In this document: piece by piece, positions 6,774 through 13,753 of the stretch | Position numbering within the stretch: the first letter of the stretch is position 1 | How the letters are laid out: each line of letters opens with the position of its first letter | Assembly: GCA_035550595.1 (NCBI GenBank) | Contig: DASZOV010000170.1 | Span: 1-15,814 of the forward strand | DNA: 15,814 nt | Reading direction: 5' to 3' | Source: CALFMR01 sp035550595 | Lineage (GTDB): Bacteria > Acidobacteriota > Vicinamibacteria > Vicinamibacterales > SCN-69-37 | Notes under the pieces: model-generated | The model's input: only the letters and a program-made list of their open reading frames with translations | Told to the model about the DNA's origin: nothing | Database searches by the model: none | Position numbers and translations under genes: made by a program

Positions 6774-9179
6774 ATGGCCGCCTCGCGATTCGCTGCATGG
6801 ATGCGATCGTTTGTGCGTCGTTGGCCGATCGTGCTGGCGGTCCTGCTCGTCGCGGTGGCTGCGGTGTGGATTCGCTGCGGTCCGCTGCCGGCGGGGCTGC
6901 TCGATCGCGCGGACACGCCGTCGACCGTTGTGCTCGATCGCTACGGCGAGCGTCTGTACGAGGCCCGCTCGCCCGAAGGGCTGCGCGGCGATCCCATCGA
7001 CGCGTCGCGCATCCCGCCCTTCGTTGCCGCCGCGACAATGGCCGCCGAGGACGTGCGCTTCCGGTCGCATCCGGGCGTCGATCCGATCGCCATCGCACGC
7101 GCGGCGCTGCACGACGTGCGCGCCGGACGGCTCGCCGAAGGCGGCTCGACGCTGACGCAGCAGGTCGCGGACCTGCTGCTCGCGCGACTCGAGCCCGGCC
7201 CGCGGCGCCGCGGCTGGCGCGCGAAGCTGCGCGAGACGCTCATCGCGCTTCGCCTCGAACACCGCCGGTCCAAGAACGACATCCTCGCGCTCTATCTGGA
7301 TCTCGCGCCGTACGGCAATCAGATCGCCGGCATCGAACGCGCGTCGCAGGCATACTTCGGCCGCGCCGCGGCGACGCTGACGCCGGCGGAAGCCGCATTC
7401 CTCGCGGCGCTGCCGCAGCAGCCGGGCCGATTCAATCCGTGGCGCGATCCGGCCCGCGCGCGAGCGCGCCAGCGGCGCGTGCTCGAAGCCATGGCCGCGC
7501 ACGGCTGGCTCTCGCCCGCCGCGCTCTCGACGGCGCTCGCCGAGCGCCTCACGCTGACGCACGAAGCCACGGCGCTCCTCGCGCCGCACTTCGTCGAGCG
7601 CGTGCTCGCCTCGGTCCAGGGCCATCCGCGCGTCGTCGAGACCACGCTCGACGCGACCTTGCAGCGTACGATCCACGGCATCATCGACGCCGCGCGGACG
7701 GGGCTCGATGCGCACCACGCGTCGAACGTCGCCGTCGCGGTCCTCGACAACCGCACCAGCGAATGGCTCGCGTGGGAAGGATCGGGCGACTACTTCGACG
7801 CCGGCCACGGCGGCGCGATCGACGGTGTCGTCACGCCGCGCCAGCCGGGATCCGCGCTGAAACCGTTCACTTATGCCGCCGCGTTCGAGCGCGGCTTCAC
7901 GCCGGGACACCGGCTCGCCGACGTGCCGTCGGAGTTCGCGACCGCGACGCCGGGCGTCCTGTACAGCCCGCGCAACTACGACGGCATCTTCCGCGGGCCG
8001 CTGCTCGCACGCGCCGCGCTCGCCGGATCCGAAAACGTGCCGGCCGTCGTCCTCGCGTCGGAAGTCGGCGTGCCGGCCATCGTGCGGCTGCTGCGCCGCG
8101 CCGGGTTCACGTCGCTCGACGCCAACGCGGCGCACTACGGGCTCGGGCTCACCCTCGGCAACGCCGAGGTCAAGCTCGACGAGCTCGTCGCCGGCTACGC
8201 GATGATCGCGCGCGGCGGCGAGCGGATCGCCCCGCGATTGATCCGCGCGATCGACGGGACGCCGCGTCCAGCCGCCGATGCCGAGCGCGTCATCTCGGCG
8301 CGGACCGCGTTCTGGCTGACCGACATCCTGTCGGACGCCGACGCGCGCGCGTACACCTTCGGCCGCGGCGGCAGCCTCGACTTTCCGTTTCCCGTCGCGG
8401 CGAAGACGGGCACGTCGCAGTCCTATTTCGACAACTGGGTCGTCGGCTACACGCCTGACGTGACGGTCGGCGTCTGGGTCGGCAACTTCGATCGCACGCC
8501 GCTGCGCGGGTCGTCGGGCATCACGGGCGCGGGGCCGATCTTTCACGCCGTGATGCTGGCGGCCGTCGAGCGCATCGAGGGCGCGCTGCCGGTCGGCGAC
8601 ACACGGCCGATTCTCGCGCCGACGCCCGACGTCCACCGCGTCGAGCTGTGCGCGATGTCCGGCATGCGCGCGACCGACGCCTGCCCGACGCGCGTGAGCG
8701 AATGGATGCCAGCCGGCGCCGTGATCCCCGACTGCACCTGGCATCACGCCACCGATCGCGGCCTCGTCACCGTGTGGCCGGAAGCGTTTCGCGACTGGGC
8801 GCGCACTGAAGGACTCGCAACGCCGGACGGCCCGCGAGACGACGCGCCCGTTGAAGTCAGAGCAGCGGACGTCGCGACGCCGGCACACGGCGATGCAGAG
8901 CGCACTCGCCAAGCCGCAGCCGAACCGCTGACGATTCGTCGCCCGCTTGGCGGCGCCGTGTTCCTGATCGACCCGACGCTGCGGCCGCAATTTCAGCAGT
9001 TGAGCTTGAACGCGCGAGGCGGCGCCGGCGGGCCGCTGACGTGGTCGATCGACGGGACGATCGTCGGCGAGGCTCGTGCCGACGAGACACTGAAGTGGCC
9101 GCTCGCGCGCGGCCGACACGAGATCGTCGTGCGCGACGCGGAAGGCGCGTCGGCGCGGACGCGCATCGAGGTGCGGTAG
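6774..9179 (+). CDS. pbpC: Penicillin-binding protein 1C, bifunctional peptidoglycan synthase
   Basis: This 801-residue class A penicillin-binding protein polymerises glycan strands and carries a transpeptidase fold. It is anchored to the inner membrane by a helix at residues 18-33. The glycosyltransferase (GT51) domain shows AAEDVRFRSHPGVD with catalytic Glu92, then EGGSTLTQQ. The transpeptidase domain shows S360-ALK363 (nucleophile Ser360), S419-E-N421 and K544-TG546. A C-terminal domain from about residue 720, ending in a strand-rich segment, matches the PBP1C-specific C-terminal domain. E. coli PbpC is slightly shorter, at about 770 residues. I prefer ATG 6774 because AGAAG ends 8 bases before it; an in-frame GTG at 6765 would add three residues. 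It follows the A2M gene as in E. coli yfhM-pbpC, where the pair is thought to act together after envelope damage. Confidence 0.95.
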   Translation: MAASRFAAWMRSFVRRWPIVLAVLLVAVAAVWIRCGPLPAGLLDRADTPSTVVLDRYGERLYEARSPEGLRGDPIDASRIPPFVAAATMAAEDVRFRSHPGVDPIAIARAALHDVRAGRLAEGGSTLTQQVADLLLARLEPGPRRRGWRAKLRETLIALRLEHRRSKNDILALYLDLAPYGNQIAGIERASQAYFGRAAATLTPAEAAFLAALPQQPGRFNPWRDPARARARQRRVLEAMAAHGWLSPAALSTALAERLTLTHEATALLAPHFVERVLASVQGHPRVVETTLDATLQRTIHGIIDAARTGLDAHHASNVAVAVLDNRTSEWLAWEGSGDYFDAGHGGAIDGVVTPRQPGSALKPFTYAAAFERGFTPGHRLADVPSEFATATPGVLYSPRNYDGIFRGPLLARAALAGSENVPAVVLASEVGVPAIVRLLRRAGFTSLDANAAHYGLGLTLGNAEVKLDELVAGYAMIARGGERIAPRLIRAIDGTPRPAADAERVISARTAFWLTDILSDADARAYTFGRGGSLDFPFPVAAKTGTSQSYFDNWVVGYTPDVTVGVWVGNFDRTPLRGSSGITGAGPIFHAVMLAAVERIEGALPVGDTRPILAPTPDVHRVELCAMSGMRATDACPTRVSEWMPAGAVIPDCTWHHATDRGLVTVWPEAFRDWARTEGLATPDGPRDDAPVEVRAADVATPAHGDAERTRQAAAEPLTIRRPLGGAVFLIDPTLRPQFQQLSLNARGGAGGPLTWSIDGTIVGEARADETLKWPLARGRHEIVVRDAEGASARTRIEVR

Positions 9180-9905
9180 TTACAACACTTCTCGCCCGTG
9201 CGCACGAAGCCAGCGCTCCGCGGTCCGCCAGTCCGGGCACAGCCGTTCGACTTCGCGCCAGAAGCGGCGCGAGTGATTGGGCTGTCGAAGATGCGCGAGC
9301 TCGTGGAAGAGCACGTAGTCGCGCACCCACGGCGGCAATTGGATCAGCCGCCAGTTGAGCATGATGACGCCGCGCGTCGAGCAGGATCCCCACCGAGTCC
9401 GCTGACTGCGGACGCCGATCTTCGCGACGTGGAGCGACGCGGCCGCGGCGAGTGACGCCAGCCGCTCAGGAAGCTCGCGAGCGGCCATCCCGCGCAAGTG
9501 CGCCTCGATCGTCGTCCGAACGTCGCCCGTCCGCTCGGCGATCGGAATGTCCAAGGACGCCAGGCGCACGGAGTCGGTCCCGACCGAAAGCGGCACGCGC
9601 TCACCGTCGAACCACACGAGCGTGCCCTCGCCCCAGGCTGCCGCGCGTTCGGCGCGGCGGACGCGCTCGCGCCGAATCCATCGCGCCTGGCGCTCGACGA
9701 AGTGCACGCCGCCGGCAATCGACGCCCCGCGCGGCACGGTGAGCCGGAGTGTCCCGCGGTCCGTCATGCGCAGCACGTAGCGCCGCGCGCGCCGATGCCG
9801 CGCGATCTCGAGCACGAACGCGACGCCGTCGACGACGACGTGCCGCGGCTCGCGCGGCGGCGCAGGCGGCGTGGACCAGGGCAGACGGAGCTGCACGGTC
9901 TCCAT
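9180..9905 (-). CDS. YgjP-type (DUF45) zinc metallopeptidase domain protein
   Basis: This 241-residue protein has an N-terminal region with RRYVLRMTDRGTLRLTVP and RQARWIRRER. The zinc site follows at residues 201-211: His201-Glu-Leu-Ala-His205, then LRQPN and His211, continuing SRRFW. HExxH plus a third His in an NHSxxFW context is the signature of the YgjP/UTP-pyrophosphatase-like metallohydrolase family. WGSCSTRG just upstream is also typical of that family. Glu202 would be the catalytic base. The protein is cytoplasmic, with no signal or membrane segment, and its true substrate is unclear. ATG 9905 has no clear Shine-Dalgarno; an upstream GTG at 9932 with GAGG about 10 bases before it would add nine residues. 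Its TAA (9182-9180) directly abuts the pbpC TAG. Confidence 0.88.
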   Translation of the reverse strand: METVQLRLPWSTPPAPPREPRHVVVDGVAFVLEIARHRRARRYVLRMTDRGTLRLTVPRGASIAGGVHFVERQARWIRRERVRRAERAAAWGEGTLVWFDGERVPLSVGTDSVRLASLDIPIAERTGDVRTTIEAHLRGMAARELPERLASLAAAASLHVAKIGVRSQRTRWGSCSTRGVIMLNWRLIQLPPWVRDYVLFHELAHLRQPNHSRRFWREVERLCPDWRTAERWLRAHGREVL

Positions 9906-9962
9906 AGTACGGCGCCCGGACGCCGGCCGCACTGTCGCCGGCCCTCGGGCGGCTGGCAGCGA

Positions 9963-10044
9963 GTCGTCTTCTTTTGCAGTGCGCTGGGGCCCCGCCCCCA
10001 GCGCCTGCCGGACGTCGCTCCGCCCTCAGCACGCGCGCCTTGCG
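9963..10044. repeat. Dispersed repeat, copy 1, with central hairpin
   Basis: This begins GTCGTCTTCTTTTGCAGT and continues into a perfect 9-bp stem, GCGCTGGGG (9981-9989) with CCCCAGCGC (9996-10004), around a 6-base loop. It ends near CCTTGCG (10038-10044). Copy 2 at 10119-10199 has the same order of parts. The stem sequences differ, but both are perfectly paired. Confidence 0.65.
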
Positions 10045-10074
10045 CGCGGCTTCGGGCCTGTCCCTGTCTATGTC

Positions 10075-10098
10075 CTTCGCGTCTTCGCGACTTCGCGT
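10075..10098 (+). repeat. 3 x 8-base tandem repeat CTTCGCGW
   Basis: CTTCGCGT, CTTCGCGA and CTTCGCGT follow one another without gaps (10075-10082, 10083-10090, 10091-10098), then GAGGTTTTTGTC. The stretch lies exactly between the two hairpin repeats. It is not in a gene, so it is not explained by codon repetition. Confidence 0.6.
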
Positions 10099-10118
10099 GA
10101 GGTTTTTGTCGCGTTTGC

Positions 10119-10199
10119 TGTCATCTTCTTTGCAGTGGCGCGGGGCCCCACCCCCGCGCCTACGCGCTGCGGCACCCTCGCTACGCTCGGGGCCTTGCG
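10119..10199. repeat. Dispersed repeat, copy 2, with central hairpin
   Basis: This begins TGTCATCTTCTTTGCAGT, then a perfect 9-bp stem GGCGCGGGG (10137-10145) with CCCCGCGCC (10152-10160) around a 6-base loop. It continues to CCTTGCG (10193-10199). It aligns with copy 1 at an offset of 155-156 bases. TGTCATCTT at 10119-10127 recurs at 10201-10209 immediately after the element. Confidence 0.65.
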
Positions 10200-10214
10200 G
10201 TGTCATCTTTTTTT

Positions 10215-10239
10215 ACTTCTGGCTTCCCACTTCTAACTT
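10215..10239 (+). repeat. Second copy of the ACTTCTGGCTT repeat
   Basis: ACTTCTGGCTT, then 9 bases, then AACTT. It matches the minus strand of 6766-6741 at about 20 of 25 positions. It is preceded by a run of seven T's (10208-10214). Confidence 0.5.
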
Positions 10240-10391
10240 GATCCGCCTGCCCGCCAACTTCTCCTTCCGCCGCTCACCGGGCGGGCGGCGCCGTTCGCCG
10301 ATGTGAACGGGCGCTCTTGTGAAGCGGAGGAACAAACTGTCCAGAAATGGCGTCCTAGTGAGAACGACGACGCCGGAACGCGGTCGAGGAT

Positions 10392-10407
10392 GCAAGTAAC
10401 CACTTGC
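10392..10407. promoter_or_regulatory. Probable TetR-family operator of the efflux operon
   Basis: GCAAGT (10392-10397) and ACTTGC (10402-10407) form a perfect inverted repeat around AACC. It lies 48 bases upstream of the tetR start codon. Its form resembles operators of AcrR-like TetR regulators, which bind as dimers to short palindromes of this kind. The simplest reading is autorepression of the whole tetR-tolC-adaptor-RND operon. I could not assign -35 and -10 boxes with confidence. Confidence 0.6.
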
Positions 10408-10455
10408 TTTCACGAGACCGCTGGCGGCCGGCGAGGCCTCTGAATTTCGATCACG

Positions 10456-11067
10456 ATGGATGTACGGCACGCGCTCCTTCGAGCGGCGATGAAAGTGTTC
10501 GCCGAGACCGGCACCCGAGGCGCCACGACCCGGCGCATCGCGCAGGAGGCCGGCGTCAACGAGGTCACGCTCTTTCGTCACTTCCGGAGCAAGGACGAGC
10601 TGCTGCACGAGGCCTTCCAGCTCTTCGCCCGTGAGGCCACCGCGCCGACGCTGCCCGAGACGCCCGTGGATCCGCGAGCCGAGCTCATCGCCTGGTGCCG
10701 GTCGCGCCACCGCTCGCTGCACAAGGTCCGCGCCCTCATCCGGCGCTCGATGGCCGAGTTCACCGAGTACCCGGCCAACTGTTCGGCGGGCATGCAGGCG
10801 TCGGTGCGGATGGCGGACGAGCTCGCGGATTACCTGTCGCGGCTGCGCCGGCTGGGACTCGCCTCGGGCACCTGGCACGAACGCGTCGCGACCGCGATGC
10901 TCATGGGCGCGCTCTTCGCCGACGCGATGGGGCGCGATGCCATGCCCGCGCGCTATCCACTCGGCGTGCGCGACTCGATCGAACGTTACGTGGATCTCCT
11001 GCTGGAGGCGATCCACGTCGAAACCGTGACGCCCGACATCCGGGCCCTCGGAGGACACGCTGTATGA
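10456..11067 (+). CDS. TetR/AcrR-family transcriptional regulator
   Basis: This 203-residue protein has an N-terminal helix-turn-helix typical of TetR repressors. Helix 1 is around ALLRAAMKVFAETG, the HTH is TTRRIAQEAGVNEVTLFRHF at about residues 22-41, and KDELLHEAF follows. The remaining ~150 residues are the divergent helical ligand-binding and dimerisation domain. It is the first gene of an efflux operon, and its TGA (11065-11067) overlaps the ATG of the TolC gene in an ATGA. Translation of the two is therefore probably coupled. It most likely represses this operon from the palindrome at 10392-10407 and is released by a pump substrate; the inducer is unknown. No clear Shine-Dalgarno precedes ATG 10456, which may keep repressor levels low. 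Confidence 0.93.
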   Translation: MDVRHALLRAAMKVFAETGTRGATTRRIAQEAGVNEVTLFRHFRSKDELLHEAFQLFAREATAPTLPETPVDPRAELIAWCRSRHRSLHKVRALIRRSMAEFTEYPANCSAGMQASVRMADELADYLSRLRRLGLASGTWHERVATAMLMGALFADAMGRDAMPARYPLGVRDSIERYVDLLLEAIHVETVTPDIRALGGHAV

Positions 11068-12587
11068 GGAGTGCATCGATCGTTCGTCTCGTCGCCGCCG
11101 GCTTCGTGTTGCTGGCCGGACGCGAGGCCACCGCGCAGACACCGGCTGCTCAGCCGCCGGCTCCGCCACCGGCGGCGTCCACGGCCCCCGCGCCGACCGC
11201 GGCCAAGCGCCTCACGCTCGAGGAAGCGATCCAGTTGGCGACGGGCCACAGCGAGCCGATCGACATCGCCCGCGCCGGCGAGTCGCGCGCCGCGGCCGAC
11301 CAGGTGCGTGCGCGCAGCCAGCGCTTTCCGCAGGTGAGCTTCGACGGCTCGTACAGCCGCACGCTGGCCTCGGAATTCAGCGGCGCGTTTCAACCCGTCG
11401 GGCCGCCCTGCGCGCCGCTCGACGTGGATCCGTCGCGGCCCGTCGAAGAACGCGTTGCCGAGCTCGAGCGCGCCGCGAGCTGCGGGGCGATCGGTCCGAT
11501 GCTGGACTTCGGCGATCTGCCGTTCGGCCAGCGCAACATCTACCAGGGCGCGTTGTCCTTCTCGCAGACGCTCTATGCGGGCGGACGAATCAAGGCGCAG
11601 ATGCTACAGGCGGATCTGTCGCGCCAGATGTCCGCACTGCAGACGTCGGGTACCGAAGCGCAAGTCACGCTCACGGTGACACAAGCGTTTTACGACGCAG
11701 CCCTCAGCGATCGGCTCGTCGCGATCGCGGAGTCCGGATACGAGCAGGCTGCCGCGGCCTACGAGCAGACGCGTCTCGCCTACGAAGCCGGCCGCCAGCC
11801 AGAGTTCGAGCTGCTCCGCGCGCAGGTCGCGCGCGACAACGAACGTCCCGCGGTGATCCGCAACCGCGCGAACCGCGACATCGCCTATCTGCGCCTGCGT
11901 CAACTGCTCGAGCTGCCGTCCGACACGCCGCTCGCGCTCGACGTGAACCTCGACGCGGACACGCTCGCGACGCCCGCGCCGTTCGCCGACGGCCTGGCCG
12001 TTGCCGAGCGCACGGGCTCGTCGCTTCGCCGCTCGGTCGTCGATCAGGCGCAGCAGCTCGTGAACGTGCGCGATGCCGCCGTCACGGTCGCCCGCGCCGA
12101 GCGCATGCCGCAGGTCGCCGTCACCTCGTCGTATGCGCGCGTCGGTTATCCGAGCAATGGCTGGTTCCCGGGCGTCGGCGACTTCCGCACCAACTGGTCG
12201 CTCGGCGCGTCCGTGCAGGTGCCGATCTTCGACGGCCGGAAGCTGAAGGCGGACGAACTGACGGCGCGCGCCGATCTCGACGAAGCGAATGCCCAGCTCA
12301 AGCAGACGCGCGAGCTGGCCGTGCTCGACGCCGCAACCGCGCTGCAGGATCTATCGGCCGCCGAAGCCGCGTGGCAGGCAACAGCCGGCACGGTCGAGCA
12401 GGCGCAGCGCGCCTATCAAATCGCCGAGCTCCGCAACCGCGAAGGCTTGTCGACGCAGCTCGAGCTGAACGATTCCCGGTTGTCACTCGAGCAGGCACAG
12501 GCCAATCGCGCGCAAGCCGCACGCGACCTGCAGGTCGCACGTGCGCGGGCGGCGCTCCTGCCCAGCCTTCCTCTTTCCACTCAATGA
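11064..12587 (+). CDS. TolC-family outer-membrane efflux channel
   Basis: This 507-residue outer-membrane factor has a signal peptide (MRSASIVRLVAAGFVLLAG...ATA, cut likely after residue 24), then a proline/alanine-rich linker with PAPPPAAS. Two OEP repeats follow, rich in Ala, Gln and long helices, as in TolC trimers. The first shows LTLEEAIQLATGHS and GALSFSQTLYAGGR; the second shows QVAVTSSYARVGYP and SLGASVQVPIFDGRKL. A segment between residues about 110 and 150 carries two cysteines, Cys116 and Cys140, in a probable surface-loop insertion. These are the only cysteines I see in the mature protein. It starts inside the ATGA overlap with tetR and ends 32 bases before the adaptor. It provides the exit duct of the tripartite pump. 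Confidence 0.95.
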   Translation: MRSASIVRLVAAGFVLLAGREATAQTPAAQPPAPPPAASTAPAPTAAKRLTLEEAIQLATGHSEPIDIARAGESRAAADQVRARSQRFPQVSFDGSYSRTLASEFSGAFQPVGPPCAPLDVDPSRPVEERVAELERAASCGAIGPMLDFGDLPFGQRNIYQGALSFSQTLYAGGRIKAQMLQADLSRQMSALQTSGTEAQVTLTVTQAFYDAALSDRLVAIAESGYEQAAAAYEQTRLAYEAGRQPEFELLRAQVARDNERPAVIRNRANRDIAYLRLRQLLELPSDTPLALDVNLDADTLATPAPFADGLAVAERTGSSLRRSVVDQAQQLVNVRDAAVTVARAERMPQVAVTSSYARVGYPSNGWFPGVGDFRTNWSLGASVQVPIFDGRKLKADELTARADLDEANAQLKQTRELAVLDAATALQDLSAAEAAWQATAGTVEQAQRAYQIAELRNREGLSTQLELNDSRLSLEQAQANRAQAARDLQVARARAALLPSLPLSTQ

Positions 12588-12619
12588 CCGTCGCGCGCTT
12601 CGCTGCTCCTGGAGTCTTT

Positions 12620-13720
12620 ATGCGTCCTGTCCTGAGACCATCCGTCGTCGTTGCCGGCGCCCTGCTCGTCACCGGTGCTCTGTCCGTTGGCGCGTGCCGC
12701 GACGTGCCGCCAGCCAGCGCTGCCTCGTCGGCCACCGTGCAGCTCTCGCCAGAGAACGTCGTCACGGCTGCCGTGTCGCGCATCTCGTCTGGACCGACCA
12801 TCTCCGGCCAGCTCACGCCCGCGCGTGAAGCCAAGGTGCGGGCGCAGGTTGGCGGATCGCTCGTGGCGCTCGCCGTCGATCGCGGCGAGCCGGTGCGCAC
12901 CGGGATGGAGATCGCACGCATCTCGTCGCGCGATCTCGAGTCGTCGCTCGCCTCGTCGCAGGCGGCCGTCAAATCCGCGGAGAGCGCGGTGACGGTTGCC
13001 CATGCTGAACTCCAGCGCACCGAGAGCCTCGTCAAGGGCGGCGCGCTCGCCGAGCGCGACCTCGAGCAGGCGAGAAATGCCGCGGCCACGGCCGAGGCGC
13101 AGCTCGCCGCGGCGCGCGCGCGTGAACGTTCGGCCTGGCAACAACTCGACGACACGTCCGTCAAAGCGCCGTTCTCCGGCATCGTCAGCGAGCGGCCCGC
13201 CAGTCTCGGCGACGTCGTCTCGCCCGGCACCGAGATCCTGACGATCGTCGATCCGTCCAGCCTGCGGCTCGAAGCGCTCGTGCCGTCGGATCGCATCGGC
13301 GAAGTCCGCCGCGGCGCGGACGTGCACTTCTCCATTCGCGGCGTGGCGGGCGACTTCGTCGGCCGCGTCGATCGGCTCAGTCCGTCGGCCGATCCGGTGA
13401 CACGCCAGGTGTCGGTGTTCGTCTCGGTGCCGAACACGAGCGGCAAGCTCATCGCGGGCGCGTTCGTCGAAGGACGCATCGAAGTCGCGACGCGCGAAGG
13501 CGTCGTCGTGCCGCTCGCGGCCGTCGACGAAACGGGCGCGGTGCCGACGATCACGCGCGTGAAGGACGGCAAGGCGGAGCGAGCGACCGTCACGCTCGGC
13601 GTACGGCGGAACGACACCGAGGACGTAGAAGTGGTCAAAGGCGTCGCTCCAGGTGACGTCCTCATCGTCGGGTCGCAGAAGGGCGTGGCGGCCGGCACGC
13701 CCGTGAAGGTGGTCGGCTAG
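12620..13720 (+). CDS. RND efflux periplasmic adaptor (membrane fusion protein)
   Basis: This 366-residue protein has a signal segment ending V23-G-A-Cys26, an acceptable lipobox, so it is probably an inner-membrane-anchored lipoprotein. A lipoyl/biotinyl half-motif follows (VRAQVGGSLVALAVDRGEPV), then a coiled-coil hairpin of about residues 95-165. Next come the second lipoyl half (VKAPFSGIVSERP), a beta-barrel and the membrane-proximal domain. At the hairpin tip, R133 and L137 match the RLS docking motif of AcrA, but the Ser position is Ala144. I prefer ATG 12620 because GGAG lies 5 bases before it. An in-frame ATG at 12584, overlapping the TolC stop, would add 12 residues. It links the TolC channel to the RND pump downstream. 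Confidence 0.93.
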   Translation: MRPVLRPSVVVAGALLVTGALSVGACRDVPPASAASSATVQLSPENVVTAAVSRISSGPTISGQLTPAREAKVRAQVGGSLVALAVDRGEPVRTGMEIARISSRDLESSLASSQAAVKSAESAVTVAHAELQRTESLVKGGALAERDLEQARNAAATAEAQLAAARARERSAWQQLDDTSVKAPFSGIVSERPASLGDVVSPGTEILTIVDPSSLRLEALVPSDRIGEVRRGADVHFSIRGVAGDFVGRVDRLSPSADPVTRQVSVFVSVPNTSGKLIAGAFVEGRIEVATREGVVVPLAAVDETGAVPTITRVKDGKAERATVTLGVRRNDTEDVEVVKGVAPGDVLIVGSQKGVAAGTPVKVVG

Positions 13721-13753
13721 CCGTCGGGCGACGCCAGCCGAGGAGCTCTCATC

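Larger units (their letters stand above)
9906..10455. other. Intergenic region with repeats and a TetR operator
   Basis: About 550 bases lie between the divergently oriented metallopeptidase and tetR genes. I see no credible gene on either strand. The part 9963-10239 is made of repeats, listed separately. The part 10286-10455 is the control region of the efflux operon and holds the operator at 10392-10407. It also holds a hairpin of GCGCCGTTC (10288-10296) against GAACGGGCGC (10305-10314) with one bulged base. Confidence 0.6.

Noticed and set aside
6579..9119. Long open frame opposite pbpC
   Set aside because: pbpC has all catalytic motifs in order; the opposing frame has none.
9963..10239. 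CRISPR array
   Set aside because: There are only two imperfect ~80-base copies with internal hairpins, and no regularly spaced short repeats or cas genes.
10695..11063. Upstream in-frame extension of the TolC protein
   Set aside because: It lies inside tetR in another frame. The signal peptide begins at 11064, so the extension is not translated.
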